64,000 nucleotides of DNA from Locusta migratoria (taxonomy: Eukaryota > Arthropoda > Insecta > Orthoptera > Acrididae), in NCBI GenBank assembly GCA_026315105.1, contig CM048744.1, forward strand, positions 661,233,676-661,297,675. The letters run 5' to 3'. Positions 54,842 through 64,000 of this stretch are shown here, in pieces. The translations under genes were made by a program, and so were the position numbers. The notes under the pieces were generated by a model. The model was given only the letters and a program-made list of their open reading frames with translations, ran no database searches and was not told where the DNA came from. Numbering within the stretch: position 1 is the first letter of the stretch; the number at the start of each line of letters is the position of its first letter.

Positions 54842-55145
54842 GTAGTTAGCGGGGCTGACAGTTATGCTGAGGACCCGAGTTCGAGTCTCTGTACTGTCAA
54901 AGAGTTTTCCTTGTTGGGGGGGAGGGGTCTGAAATGGAATGCATTCATGCTATTGAGGGCAACTGCGGAGTTACTTGACCGAGGAGTAGCTGTCTAGAAA
55001 CACCACAACGACCGATTAGCGGCATGGTGGCTGCATGCGCCCGCAGACCGCATCCATTTGCCGTAGGATAAGGCGGCGGTCGGGCGGGACCGATTGGCCT
55101 ATCAGCCGCCAGCACGCGGATTTCGCTTTTGACTAGTATTAAGTG
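54842..55145 (+). mobile_element. SINE I, near full length
   Basis: tRNA-like head gttagcggggctgacagtta with B box cgagttcgagtctc. Then 'gaggagtagctgtctagaaa', 'ccgcatccatttgccg' and a GC-rich 3' half 'ggcggcggtcgggcgggacc'. Confidence 0.7.
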
Positions 55146-55159
55146 TCCTGTCGCTCCCA

Positions 55160-55865
55160 GCTACCAAGTATTTCTTGAATGAGCCGAAAGACTAAGAGGT
55201 TGTCATTAAAACTTTGCTGCGTGAAGATGTTTTACATCCAGGGTTGGCAGAACACCTCAAAATGAAAAGTGCATCAACACGTCAGTGCGCAGTGGTGTCA
55301 AGTGCCACAGCCGTGCACACAAGTCAGTGGACAAACATACCGGACCTTTTGATCATAGATTGCGTCGTAGCAGAGTGTACGGCAGCCAGTCGCTCCCTAG
55401 TGCCTTCAGCTTGGTGTTGAGACACTAGCTTTCCTTCCGCAGCCTGTTATCCGAGCTGTTTCCGCCACACCTGACAACAAAAACATCGTCCCCTGATACG
55501 GAGCGTGCTTCCTACGGACACGACACGAGACGCTCGTGCGCGACCTACTTCTAGTATTTGACCTCGACTCAATGTTTGACATGATTGGCGCAGAATCGCT
55601 CTTCACCGTGTACAGGGTGTTCAGAAAGTAACCTGGACGCACGGGATAACGAGTGAGTTAAAGCAGCTTGCGCTGTTGTGGTTGGCGCTGCTGACTCTCC
55701 TTCGCGGTCCTCGGGGTTGGGTTCGCGGCAGGGTTCGATATTTTCTCCTCTCGGAACTGAGCGTTGTTGTACTAATTCTAGTGATTGTTTAACGTCATGA
55801 TTTTAGTATTCACGTGGATGATATGACATTTTTATTGTTAACGTGGAATTCCACGTTTCGTACTA
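55160..55865. other. Unrecognised
   Basis: 'cagggtgttcagaaagtaac' (55614-55633) looks like a DNA-transposon terminus, but no partner end was found. Confidence 0.3.
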
Positions 55866-55869
55866 CTCA

Positions 55870-56045
55870 GTTATCGTATCTGAATAATTTGCAAACCGGT
55901 TTGATCTTCTGATGACTTCACTAGACGGTAAGCGTCACCATCATCTGCAAACAATCTTAAGAGGGCTGCTCAGGGTGTTTGCTAAATCCTTTATATAGAT
56001 TAACACCACCAAAGGTCGTATCACAATTCCTCGAGGAAGTATAGA
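55870..56045 (-). repeat. CR1-like LINE fragment
   Basis: Reverse reading around 55930-55975 gives LRLFADDGDAYR-type sequence followed by NPLSS, matching the catalytic box of the 14.6-kb LINE; truncated. Confidence 0.65.
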
Positions 56046-56273
56046 AATGAGCGCTCGGAATATCAGTTGTTGGGATCTCTCCGAAGAATCGTTTGATGCA
56101 GCTCTCGGCTACGATTATGCCTTCACTATCCTGTTCATAGTTGCTTACCCACAGTCCTTGTTTCCTTATTCATTATTAGACATACTCCTGCATTACCTCC
56201 AACTGATTTTGTATTTAGAACTCAGTACTCATCTGACAAGTAGTATTTTCACCCTTCCATTCATCTCCACTAA

Positions 56274-56457
56274 ATGTTCAAATGTTTGTATAGTCTATGG
56301 GACTTAACTACGGGGTCATTAGTCCCTAAACTTACAAACTACTTATGAACTACTTACGAACTAGGACGCCACAAATATCCATGCCCGAGGGGGAATTCTA
56401 ACCCCCGACCGTAGTGGCCGTGCAGACCGTGACTGGAGCGCCTTAGTTCCCGCGGCC
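56274..56457 (-). mobile_element. SINE A in old RTE
   Basis: TSD tcatct(c/t)cactaa (13 bp) at 56261-56273 and 56458-56470. Head ends at 'gttcccgcggc', slightly short. Confidence 0.94.
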
Positions 56458-56557
56458 TCATCTTCACTAATCGACACCATACTAACTTCAAAATATCCAT
56501 TTCTGTTTTTAAAGTTCTTAACTTATCTATCCGATTAAATGATGTAATATTCAAAGC

Positions 56558-56739
56558 GCCGTGCGGGAGTAGCCGCGTGGTCTAACGTATCAAGGTACTG
56601 TCTGGACGGCCGCTTCCGCCGGAGATTCGAGCCCTCCCTCGGGCATGGGTGTGTGCGCTGTCCTTGGTGTAAATTACTTGAATTAGTTTGTATGTCTATG
56701 GAGTGATTTTCGTCCAATAAGTTTACAAACATTTGAATT
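56558..56739 (+). mobile_element. SINE B in old RTE
   Basis: Head gccgtgcgggagtagccgcg. B box gattcgagccc. TSD ttcaaagc at 56550-56557 and 56740-56747. Confidence 0.92.
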
Positions 56740-56825
56740 TTCAAAGCTCCAACACGTAGAATGTCTGTTTAATTTATATGATGACTGAGCAGTACACGCC
56801 CAGAGATACGACTGGGAAACTATTT

Positions 56826-57030
56826 GCCGGACGCGCTGGTCGAGCGTACTGCGGCGCGTCAGTCACAGTCTGCACGGTCACTACGGTCGGGGGTTCGAAT
56901 CCCCCATCGTGCATGGATATTTGTGCTGTCCTAAGTAGTAGCTAGTTCATAAGTAGTTTGTAAGTTTACGGACTGATGACTCCGTAGTTAGGTCCCATAA
57001 CCTCTACAAACATTTGAACATTTTGAATTT
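56826..57030 (+). mobile_element. SINE A in old RTE
   Basis: Head gccggacgcgctggtcgagc, B box ggttcgaatcc. Diverged TSD gg(a/g)aacta(t)t at 56815-56825 and 57031-57041. Confidence 0.9.
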
Positions 57031-57179
57031 GGGGAACTACTTCACCTTCGGAATATTTTACCCGGAGGACGCCATAATCAAGTATCCATACAGTAGAGCT
57101 GCTCGGGAAAAGCAGCGACTGTAGTTTTCCTTGCTTTCATCCGTTCGCAGTACCTATAACAAAACCGATAGCAGGATTA

Positions 57180-58225
57180 CTTTGGATTCGTTATGAAATC
57201 CTCATAAACACACATTTTTGATTGAAGAAATATTATGTAAAATCAGAAGATAACAGACACATAACTGGCAGGTGCCTTTTAAATGGGTTAAAGCACATCG
57301 AGGGATATGGGGAAACGCTGAAATCTCGCTAAAAAAGCGACTCGATCACTAAAATCAATAGGCTACAGAGTCGGGCGCGGTGGTGTTGGGGTAAAGCGCT
57401 GGACTGGAAACCGAAGGGCCGCGGGCTCGAAACCCGGTCGGATCGCGGGTTTTTCAGTTTGCTCTGTAACCCATCTTCCATCTCTCAACAATATGAGTCG
57501 CCAGAAACGACACGTGGTTCGGATTCCACGTTAAGCTGTAGGTTCCTTTTTCCCGGTTGGATAACCGGTGTATGCCGAAGTGGCGTCCAATTGAAAGACT
57601 TGCACCAGGCCAATGAGCCACAAGAAATTAAATTAAATAGGCTACAGAAAGATACCGACAAGAGCGGCGTAGAAGAAATTTCGAGAGGAATTTAGGTACA
57701 AACGGGAGATTGTATGGGGGGAAAAAGGGGGGAGGAGCACTAAACCTTATTCTTCTACGATCCGACTACTTTTAATGATTAAACACCCAATATCACCGAA
57801 TTTTACAGCAATGTTAACAGGACATGGGAAACTCAAAGCCTGTTATCAACGATTCAAAATAAGTGAAGATGGAACGTGCACATGTAACAGAGATATGCAA
57901 ACTGCTGACCACCTGTTTTTCGAGTGCTACAACTTGCTGAATGAGTGGTGCCATCTCAAAAAAAAATTTAAAGTAATAAATAAATAAAATGGTATGTCAG
58001 TAAATTTGATTTGGTATATAAATTCACTACATACTTCTACAACTTCTGTAATTCTGTCGTGTGGTTTCTTTATGTAAAGTGATAAATCATGTATAGCTAA
58101 AATGTCTTCTTATGTCAATCCTTTAATCTTACGTTCTGTGTTTGTTTGTCAAACCAGATGTAACCGCCTGAATTTATCCTTGTAATAGGGCATGTCAAAT
58201 AAATAATTTAATAATAAATACCACG
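57180..58225 (+). mobile_element. I-clade-type LINE remnant, split by SINE E
   Basis: 57265-57350 translates as FKWVKAHRGIWGNAE, the RNase H signature of LINEs that carry an RNase H domain. After SINE E, 57811-57960 reads LTGHGKLKACYQRF, then a CxC...H...C zinc-knuckle-like CTCNRDMQTADHLFFEC. 3' UTR ends in aataataaata at about 58225. It lies between two pieces of the old RTE copy, so it probably inserted into it. Confidence 0.8.
57370..57635 (+). mobile_element. SINE E, full length
   Basis: Head gcgcggtggtgttggggtaa, B box gggctcgaaacccgg. TSD aataggctacaga (13 bp) at 57357-57369 and 57636-57648. Confidence 0.96.
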
Positions 58226-58756
58226 TCAACTGATGTTACAATGCAAAATCAGTCAGTCATGAAGACTTTTGCCCTTGCAGCTACTGAAAAGGATGGCGTC
58301 TTTACAGGTACCCGTCCGCAGTGGTTGCACCTACTCAGTGGTTCGGTATATCGAGAATTCGCAACACTGGAAAATGTTAGCGAAATGCAGGAGTATCTAC
58401 AGCGTATCGACGCATAGTGCAGTCAACGGCAAGGCTTTCAACCTAAACAAATGTGGAGGCCTACGTTTACATAAAAATGAAAGATCCCTTATAATCTAAT
58501 TACGCAGTAGCAGGACAAACACTGAAAACAGTTATTTACATAAACTATCTGGGAGTAGACATAGGGGAATTTGAAATGGAGGGACCATATAAAATTAACA
58601 TGGGTAAGACAGATGCTAGACTGAGATTCATTGGAAGAATCGTATGGAAGTGGTCCGTCAACGAATGAAGTAGGTTACGAAACACAGGTTTGGCCAACGC
58701 TGGAGTGTTGTTCATCACTGTGAGATCCGTATCAGGTAGGACTGATGGAAGATATA

Positions 58757-58938
58757 GAGCCGCGGTGGAGTGGTCGAGCGTTCGAAGACGTCTTGATGCG
58801 GAGCGCGCGGTTGGTCATCGTTTGAAGTTCGAGTCCTCTCTCGGCCATGGGTATGTGTGTTTGTCCTTAGTTTAATTAGTTTGTAAGTCTAAGGACTGAT
58901 AACCAGAGGAGTCAAGTCCCTAAGATTTACGAACATTT
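58757..58938 (+). mobile_element. SINE B
   Basis: Head agccgcggtggagtggtcga, B box agttcgagtcc. Short TSD gaagata near 58748-58754 and 58939-58945. Confidence 0.88.
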
Positions 58939-59289
58939 GAAGATAGAAGATTCAGCGGGCTTCGTTGCGGGCTTATTTAGTAAGAGTGAAGGCGTCACAG
59001 AGATCAAGGTGATGCACATGAGTAGGAAAAACAATCCCATAATGTTCGAATACAGCATTAGTAGTGAGCTTCTTGATGCAGTAACGTTGTTCAAATATCT
59101 AGGTGTAACATTGGAGAGCAATATGAAATGGACCGAAAATGTAAAGACAGGTTGTGAGTAAGGCGGGCAGCCGACTTCGGTTTATTGGGAGAATTTTCGG
59201 GAGATGTACTTCATCTGTAAAGGAGACCGCATATAAAACGCTTGAACGACCTCGTCTTGAGTACTGCTCAAGTGTTTGGGACCCTCAGC

Positions 59290-59463
59290 GGCGCGCCAGT
59301 CACAGTCTCCACGGCCGCTACGGTCGGGGGTTCGAATCCCCCTTCGGGCATGGATGTTTGTGTCATCTTTAGTATAAGGTAATTCATAAGTAGTTTGTAA
59401 GTTTAGGACTGATGACCCCGTAGTTAAGCCCCTTAAGCTTAACAAACATTTGAACATTTTTTT
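59290..59463 (+). mobile_element. SINE A, 5'-truncated
   Basis: Starts ggcgcgccagtcacagtc. TSD accc(t/g)cagc at 59281-59289 and 59464-59472. Confidence 0.9.
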
Positions 59464-60002
59464 ACCCGCAGCAGATCAGTTTAAAGGAAAACATTGAAGC
59501 AGTTCAGAGGCGAACAGCTAGGTTCGTTATTGGTACATTCGTCCAATGCGCGAGTGTCACGGAAATGTTCCGGGAACTCAAATGGGGATCGCTGAAGCGA
59601 TGACGACGTTATTTCCTCAATTTCTGTTGAGGAAATGTAGGGGGTCGGAATTTGAAGCTGAGTGTAGAACGATCTTCCTGCCACCTACTTACTATCACAA
59701 AAAAAAAAAAAAAAGGATAAGCGAAATTAGGGGTTGTACGGAGGCATATAGGCCTTCTATTTGGGTGTGGAATAGGAAAGGAAATTCCTAGTAGTGGTAC
59801 AGTGTACCCTCCGCCACTCAGTTTTCGGTGGATTGCGGAGTGTGTAGATGTAGATCGAGAAACTCCAGTGGCAGACGCTTCAAGAGGACATCCTGTCGGT
59901 ACAGAACAGACTCCTGCCGAAGTTAAGAGAGGATACGTTTCTTGAGGAGACAAGCAATATATTGATTCCTCGGACGTATATCTCGCGTAAAGACCACAAG
60001 AA

Positions 60003-60195
60003 CAGCCTCGCGGGAGTGGCCGGTGGTCTGCATTATGCGACGGACTCGACGGTCGCTCCCAACGAAGGTTAGAGTCCTCCCTCGGTGATGGGTGTGTATA
60101 TGTTGTCCGTATTGTAAGTTAGTTGAAGTAATTTGTAATTCTAGGGACTGATGATCAAAGAGGTTTGGGCCAAACAGGTTTACGAACATTTGAAT
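60003..60195 (+). mobile_element. SINE B, diverged
   Basis: Head cagcctcgcgggagtggccg, B box aggttagagtcc, tail acgaacatttga. Short TSD (a/t)caagaa. Confidence 0.85.
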
Positions 60196-60255
60196 CTCAA
60201 GAATAATGGAGTCCACAGGGAGGCACATTGGCAATCTGTTTTTCCGCGAACCAAA

Positions 60256-60442
60256 AAAATTCAAATGTTTGTAGAGCTTATGGGACTTGACTACGGGGGC
60301 ATCAGTCCCTAAACTTACAAACCACTTATGAACTAGCTAATACTAAGGACGGCACAAATATCCATGCCCGAGGGGGGATTCGAACCTCCGACCGTAGTGG
60401 CCGTGCAGACCGTGACTGAAGCGCCTCAGTCCCCTCGGCCAC
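60256..60442 (-). mobile_element. SINE A
   Basis: TSD tttccgcgaaccaaa (15 bp, perfect) at 60241-60255 and 60443-60457. Head truncated at ctcggccac. Confidence 0.96.
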
Positions 60443-60639
60443 TTTCCGCGAACCAAACGGGACTGGAATAGGACGAGGAAGTAACAGTGGTTCACGAAGT
60501 AGCCTCTGCCACGCACTGTGAAGTACCTTGCTGAGTTTGGATGTAGCACGCGAGCCAGCCCACCTCGGCAATATTTGTGCTTTGTGGGGCTGGGAACAGC
60601 AATTAGTGAAGCAAAATTAAATTCAGCAATAACAGAATT

Positions 60640-60900
60640 TAATTGCTGTTGCCGCGCAACGCGTGAAAAAGGCGTGACGTGGTGAGCCTGCGGTTACGCC
60701 GTTACCGTGGAAACGGCCGGGCCCGCTGGCCGCCTGGGGTCAATGCGTGTCGCGAGTGATGCATTAATGGGCTGTCGGCAGGTGCACTGCACTTGCCCCG
60801 CAATTAAACTGTTGAGGCGGCGGTTTGCTGCGCAGGAAGCTGTTAAGCCTAACTGCCCCCTGCTCTGCATCGCCGCTTTGCGTCAGTTACTGCGGTAAGC
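60640..60900. promoter_or_regulatory. GC-rich island, possible conserved regulatory block
   Basis: CpG-rich block with caattaaac and 'gatgcattaatgggc' homeodomain-like words amid GC-rich sequence, similar in character to 10.1 kb. No recognised product in the 63-codon frame. Confidence 0.3.
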
Positions 60901-60989
60901 GTACCACATTGGCCAACTTCTAAGAATGCTTAAAGTCGACGTCGCTGGGTCTCAAACTATGCGCATCGAAAGTGCGCCTCAAAATCGAT

Positions 60990-61075
60990 GACGAGCTGCT
61001 CGGAAAGGCCGCTTGGTCAAAGGATTCATACTACGGATTTGACAGCCGTTCCCACTGGAGTTTCGAGTGTTTGTA

Positions 61076-61119
<44 letters not shown>

Positions 61120-61125
61120 TGTACC
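60990..61125 (+). mobile_element. Decayed SINE B with expanded GT tract
   Basis: 'gccgcttggtcaaaggattc' and 'gccgttcccactggagtttcgagt' trace the SINE head; (GT)n at 61079-61119 replaces the body start. Confidence 0.55.
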
Positions 61126-61129
61126 ACAG

Positions 61130-61483
61130 AAGTGGGAACGTTTACGAACCTATAGTTATTTAGAAATGAAGTTTAAATTTTACTTACGGCAACGGCCGAA
61201 TAGTGGTGTATGCTTATTTTGGAAATGAAATGTTCGTTTTACGAGAATAAAGGATTTACTGACCAGTCAAGGGCACACACAAGAACTTGTCAACTATAGA
61301 GCAGGAACACTATTAACTATTTATTTCAGTGTCAACACGACAGGTTACCCCGTCATTCTATGGATTGGATATTCAATGAGCATTCAGCGATTGTTGGCGA
61401 ACAACATTATACTACAAAATAAATAACGCATGCTGTTCCTCTCATGTGACTGACAGGTTCGGTGCTTTGGAAAAATGCTTGCA

Positions 61484-61532
<49 letters not shown>

Positions 61533-62230
61533 GAAGGAGTTAGAGACATCGATTGTGTATTCAACGAAAATACCGGCATGACAAAAGATGGATGAATCTT
61601 TACACCGCTATCAATAGCAACGATGTATACAGTTCCTAGTAAATTAAACGCTCGCGACTCAACCTCTCTACGATTGTGATAAAACGTGACATGGAGATAG
61701 TTTCAGCTCTGAGGAAGGGCATAGGCTACTTAAGAAAGTGTGTTATTCGAGATATTTATTGATTTTTAAGTATATAACTCGAAGTAATGAGTAGTTATTA
61801 TTTTCAGGAAACGGTATTTGTGCAGATTGTTCTATTGTATGATACATTCTACATACTACAATTTGAAGTAATGAGTAATGTTTTTGTATTATCTTCAAAA
61901 TGTTTCAGTCACAGACCTATCGCTTGTACCCGCTGAGTGTCACGGTTCTCAGAAGCTCCACATTTTATATTGATAACACGACTAAGGCTGCAACTGATTC
62001 TGGACAGGTGCCTACGTTCGAAACCCACTTCAGACTATATATTCTCCGCTTGCGTTTGGATGTGTGTGCTGTAGTCATCGTTATTGTTGTCTAAGTGGTG
62101 TCAAATTTGATTTGCGCCAACTGGCCGAACATCACGAATGGGATGCCCTGGTTATTACAGCTAAAGCACATTTAATTTAATTTTGCTGATATTCGAGCGC
62201 AGCCTTAGATAACAGCTAGTCATCGATATA
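61130..62230. other. Unrecognised; (TA)n at 61490-61529
   Basis: AT-rich with a 20-unit TA microsatellite. No gene or family recognised. Confidence 0.4.
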
Positions 62231-62231
62231 A

Positions 62232-63202
62232 CTCGGTAATTTGGAAGAATCCGTGTACATCAAAGAAAACGGCATTGTGATCGATATATATATCGAACGT
62301 TCGACTCTCGCTTCGCTACCAGTGACGGAAAACAGACATGGCGGAACAGCTGATTTATATAGCTAATTGCGATATTATTTTTTGAATTTTTGGCTTATCT
62401 GAAAACTGGGATATCACCCGCAGATTGCCTTGTTGTCGTATACGTGCTTATTTGTAGGTGGCGTGAGTAATTATGTTGTGGCTGAGTTGTAGACGATGAT
62501 ATGCCGTGGATGGTGCATTCTGTTGAAATATGTAATTTACGAGGATAGCTACAGATTATTTATTATCTACAATACGTAGGTATTTAGATACTATTCCGTA
62601 TAAGTGTTTTCCAAGTTTGTTATTACATCTTGGTTTAAAGCTGACGAGTGGTATCCCTGTCTTCAGTTATGCCGATATTTCTGTAATTTCCAAGAATACT
62701 TGCAATCGAAGAAACTCGGCCTGAAAGGATATATCTCTAACGTACAACTGTAAATCGATTGAGTGTTTCTTAACCGGAGATTTGGGCGCTACGCTCTCTC
62801 ACGTATTAAAAAAAATTCTCGTTTAACCTATACCTAACATTCACTTTAAAAGAAAGTGATTTGTAGCGTAGCCTTAAGAAGGTTAGGTATAGGTCAAACA
62901 AGAAGTTTTTTTAGTATGTGAGGGCGCGTAGTGACAGGGCGTAGTTTATACTTGCAGTTCGATATATTATACCGTTCTTGGGAACTACCATTATTTCTTT
63001 CAGTATTTCAAATGACAACCATATATTGAGTCGGAAAACTACAAGAAAATGTCACAAATTCAACGCACTCAAAAATAGAATTTAAATTAACTGCTTCGCG
63101 TTTGTCATATCGAATGTGGAGCAAGAATCGAACGTTGGATATATATCGATCGCAATGCCGTTTCGTTCGATGTACACGGATTCTTCCAAATTACCCCCAG
63201 CT
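62232..63202. repeat. Nested inverted repeat (palindromic element)
   Basis: Outer arms 62236-62316 and 63119-63200: 'gtaatttggaagaatccgtg', 'tacatc(a/g)aa', 'acggcattg', 'gatcgatatata', 'gaacgttcga'. Inner arms 62784-62838 and 62882-62945: 'acctatacctaac' versus 'gttaggtatagg', with matching 'ctcacgta' / 'tatgtgag' outside. The centre has tcactttaaaagaaagtga (62840-62858). Confidence 0.75.
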
Positions 63203-63399
63203 TTTCCTGGTAAGGAAGTATTTCATAATTTCCACTAATATCATTGTTTGTTCGGCTACGTTGCCGTTGATGACTGTGTCGTTGTGAAAGATGCCGCTGT
63301 GACGTGATGCGCCACAGAGGCCAGAACATCGATTAAGTTAACTCTGGGGTTTTGTGCTAGTACTACACGCAAGATAAAGTCGTCACGCTCCAGTTGGGC

Positions 63400-63660
63400 C
63401 GCGGTGCTTGGCCGTCGAGTGTGGGAGAGGATTTACGAGGAACACCAGCAGACAACGGCGTTACGTGCGGCAACTAGCAGCGCCCCGCGCTGAGACCAAC
63501 ACTAAAAATATGGCGCGCGCCTCCGTCCGTGCACCACGCAACAGCGTGTGTCGCCGGTGGATTTCGGACGTGACGGAGTCTGCGGGCTGGGCGAAACCCC
63601 AGCGACGCCCATCTGTAGCATTACAGGATAAACTACATTCTTCTCCCGGATCGATTTGAG
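63400..63660. other. GC-rich stretch with an 83-codon frame
   Basis: CpG-rich (atggcgcgcgcctccgtcc), open on the plus strand 63408-63659. No domain, no clear splice edges. Promoter-proximal island or diverged retrocopy are possible. Confidence 0.25.
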
Positions 63661-64000
63661 ATTGTCAAAGCATTAAATTGCGTAGCAGCGGCATGTCGCA
63701 GCAGTGGCTACTGCCAGGATCTGTCTTTGTTGAAGATTCGACCAGCAGTTGGCAGTTGCACAGTGGACGCTCACAGAAAACAACTAATTGTCATTGAGTC
63801 TTTGACCATTGTAATTACTCTGTGTAATATAGCTTTTGTCTTCATACTTGATTGAATCCTTGCCGCGAGCAGTTTTATGTTCGAATAGTTTGTTACTAAT
63901 TCCTAGATTGTATTTACGACAAATAAAAAAGATAGTATTCGTGCTAGAAACATTGTGCAACAAGACACATCTCAATGCCAGATTACCTTCCATGTACTAA
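63661..64000. other. Nothing recognised
   Basis: AT-rich to the window end. Confidence 0.4.

Larger units (their letters stand above)
56050..58330 (-). mobile_element. Old RTE LINE copy (endonuclease half), cut into at least five pieces
   Basis: Pieces in order match the full RTE: 56130-56260 (to 20.07-20.20 kb), 56471-56550 (20.22-20.30), 56748-56825 (20.30-20.40), 57041-57155 (20.40-20.51), 58228-58325 (20.53-20.63). Gaps are filled by three SINEs and an I-clade LINE remnant. Heavily mutated. Confidence 0.8.
58500..59855 (+). mobile_element. CR1-like LINE 3' part, split by two SINEs
   Basis: Reading shows YLGVDIG, RLRFIGRI, then after SINE B a partly overlapping second run with LFKYLGVTLESNMKW and LEYCSSVWDP, then VQRRTARFVIG and the 3' UTR 'gattgcggagtgtgtagatg'. 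YLGV and RFIGRI occur twice, so two LINE copies or a duplication are present. An A16 tract lies at 59700-59715. Confidence 0.82.
59856..60550 (+). mobile_element. Another CR1-like LINE 3' piece, split by two SINEs
   Basis: 59858-60002 reads KLQWQTL and TYISRKDHKN; it resumes 60204-60255 and again from 60458 (GTGIGRGSNSGSR-type). Terminal part near 60490-60545 is the 3' UTR 'ctctgccacgcactgtgaag'. Confidence 0.7.

Noticed and set aside
1..64000. CRISPR array or bacterial operon
   Set aside because: Repeats are dispersed SINEs with TSDs; there are no regularly spaced short repeats with unique spacers, and the window has splice-type exons and LINE/SINE content.

Overview
This window looks like a piece of a large, repeat-laden insect nuclear genome. 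The dense tRNA-derived SINEs, an RTE-type LINE and decayed Tc1/mariner and CR1-like copies suggest an orthopteran, most likely a grasshopper of the Schistocerca type. That attribution is an inference from remembered repeat families, not a search result. There is no bacterial-style gene order. Almost all open frames over 60 codons are repeat sequence or chance. Only two short pieces look like host exons: a THAP zinc-finger exon on the minus strand (489-644) and a 110-bp internal exon with consensus splice sites on the plus strand (17047-17156).

Repeat families, with letters assigned here. SINE A: a Leu/Ser-like tRNA head with A and B boxes, a short body and a 3' end reading acaaacatttgaacattt, about 195 bp. 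A' is a variant with a different variable arm. SINE B has a different tRNA-like head and the same 3' end; its body starts with a short GT run. C, D, E, G, H and I are other tRNA-like families. Many insertions keep 8-16 bp target-site duplications (TSDs), so nesting order can be read.

Layout. 0-5 kb: THAP exon, SINEs, decayed RTE and CR1-like pieces. 5-6.3 kb: an old minus-strand LINE split by a SINE B that itself carries a SINE A. 6.5-7.5 kb: a foldback element whose arms are tRNA-like, then a MITE-like inverted repeat holding a SINE D. 8-13 kb: SINEs, CA repeats and a dispersed repeat shared with 21 kb. 13.8-15.2 kb: CR1-like LINE with internal tandem duplications. 16.3-16.7 kb: SINE-in-SINE at a GT repeat. 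17.0 kb: host exon. 17.46-20.75 kb: an almost intact RTE LINE with TSD and one in-frame stop. 21-22.3 kb: CR1-like tail followed by a GC-rich island with a TATA box. 22.7-25.5 kb: SINE A, a deleted mariner, then a complete but dead Tc1-like element with IR/DR ends and a SINE inside. 28.1 and 36.5 kb: a repeated segment of about 380 bp. 29.2 and 33.8-34.5 kb: two more inverted repeats with tRNA-like arms. 40.9 kb: the 5' end of U2 snRNA fused to a SINE A and inserted as one unit. 42.0-43.05 kb: an inverted duplication that includes a SINE. 46.5-48.0 kb: second Tc1-like element split by two SINEs. 52.9-53.3 kb: a foldback MITE. 55.9-60.5 kb: a stack of RTE, I-clade and CR1-like LINEs cut by SINEs. 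62.2-63.2 kb: a nested palindrome.

Nothing here forms an operon or pathway. The main content is a record of transposition: LINEs supply reverse transcriptase, SINEs use an unidentified partner LINE (none of the LINE ends visible here matches the SINE 3' end), and DNA transposons survive only as dead or deletion copies. Coordinates of decayed repeats are approximate to about 10-30 bp unless TSDs are cited.
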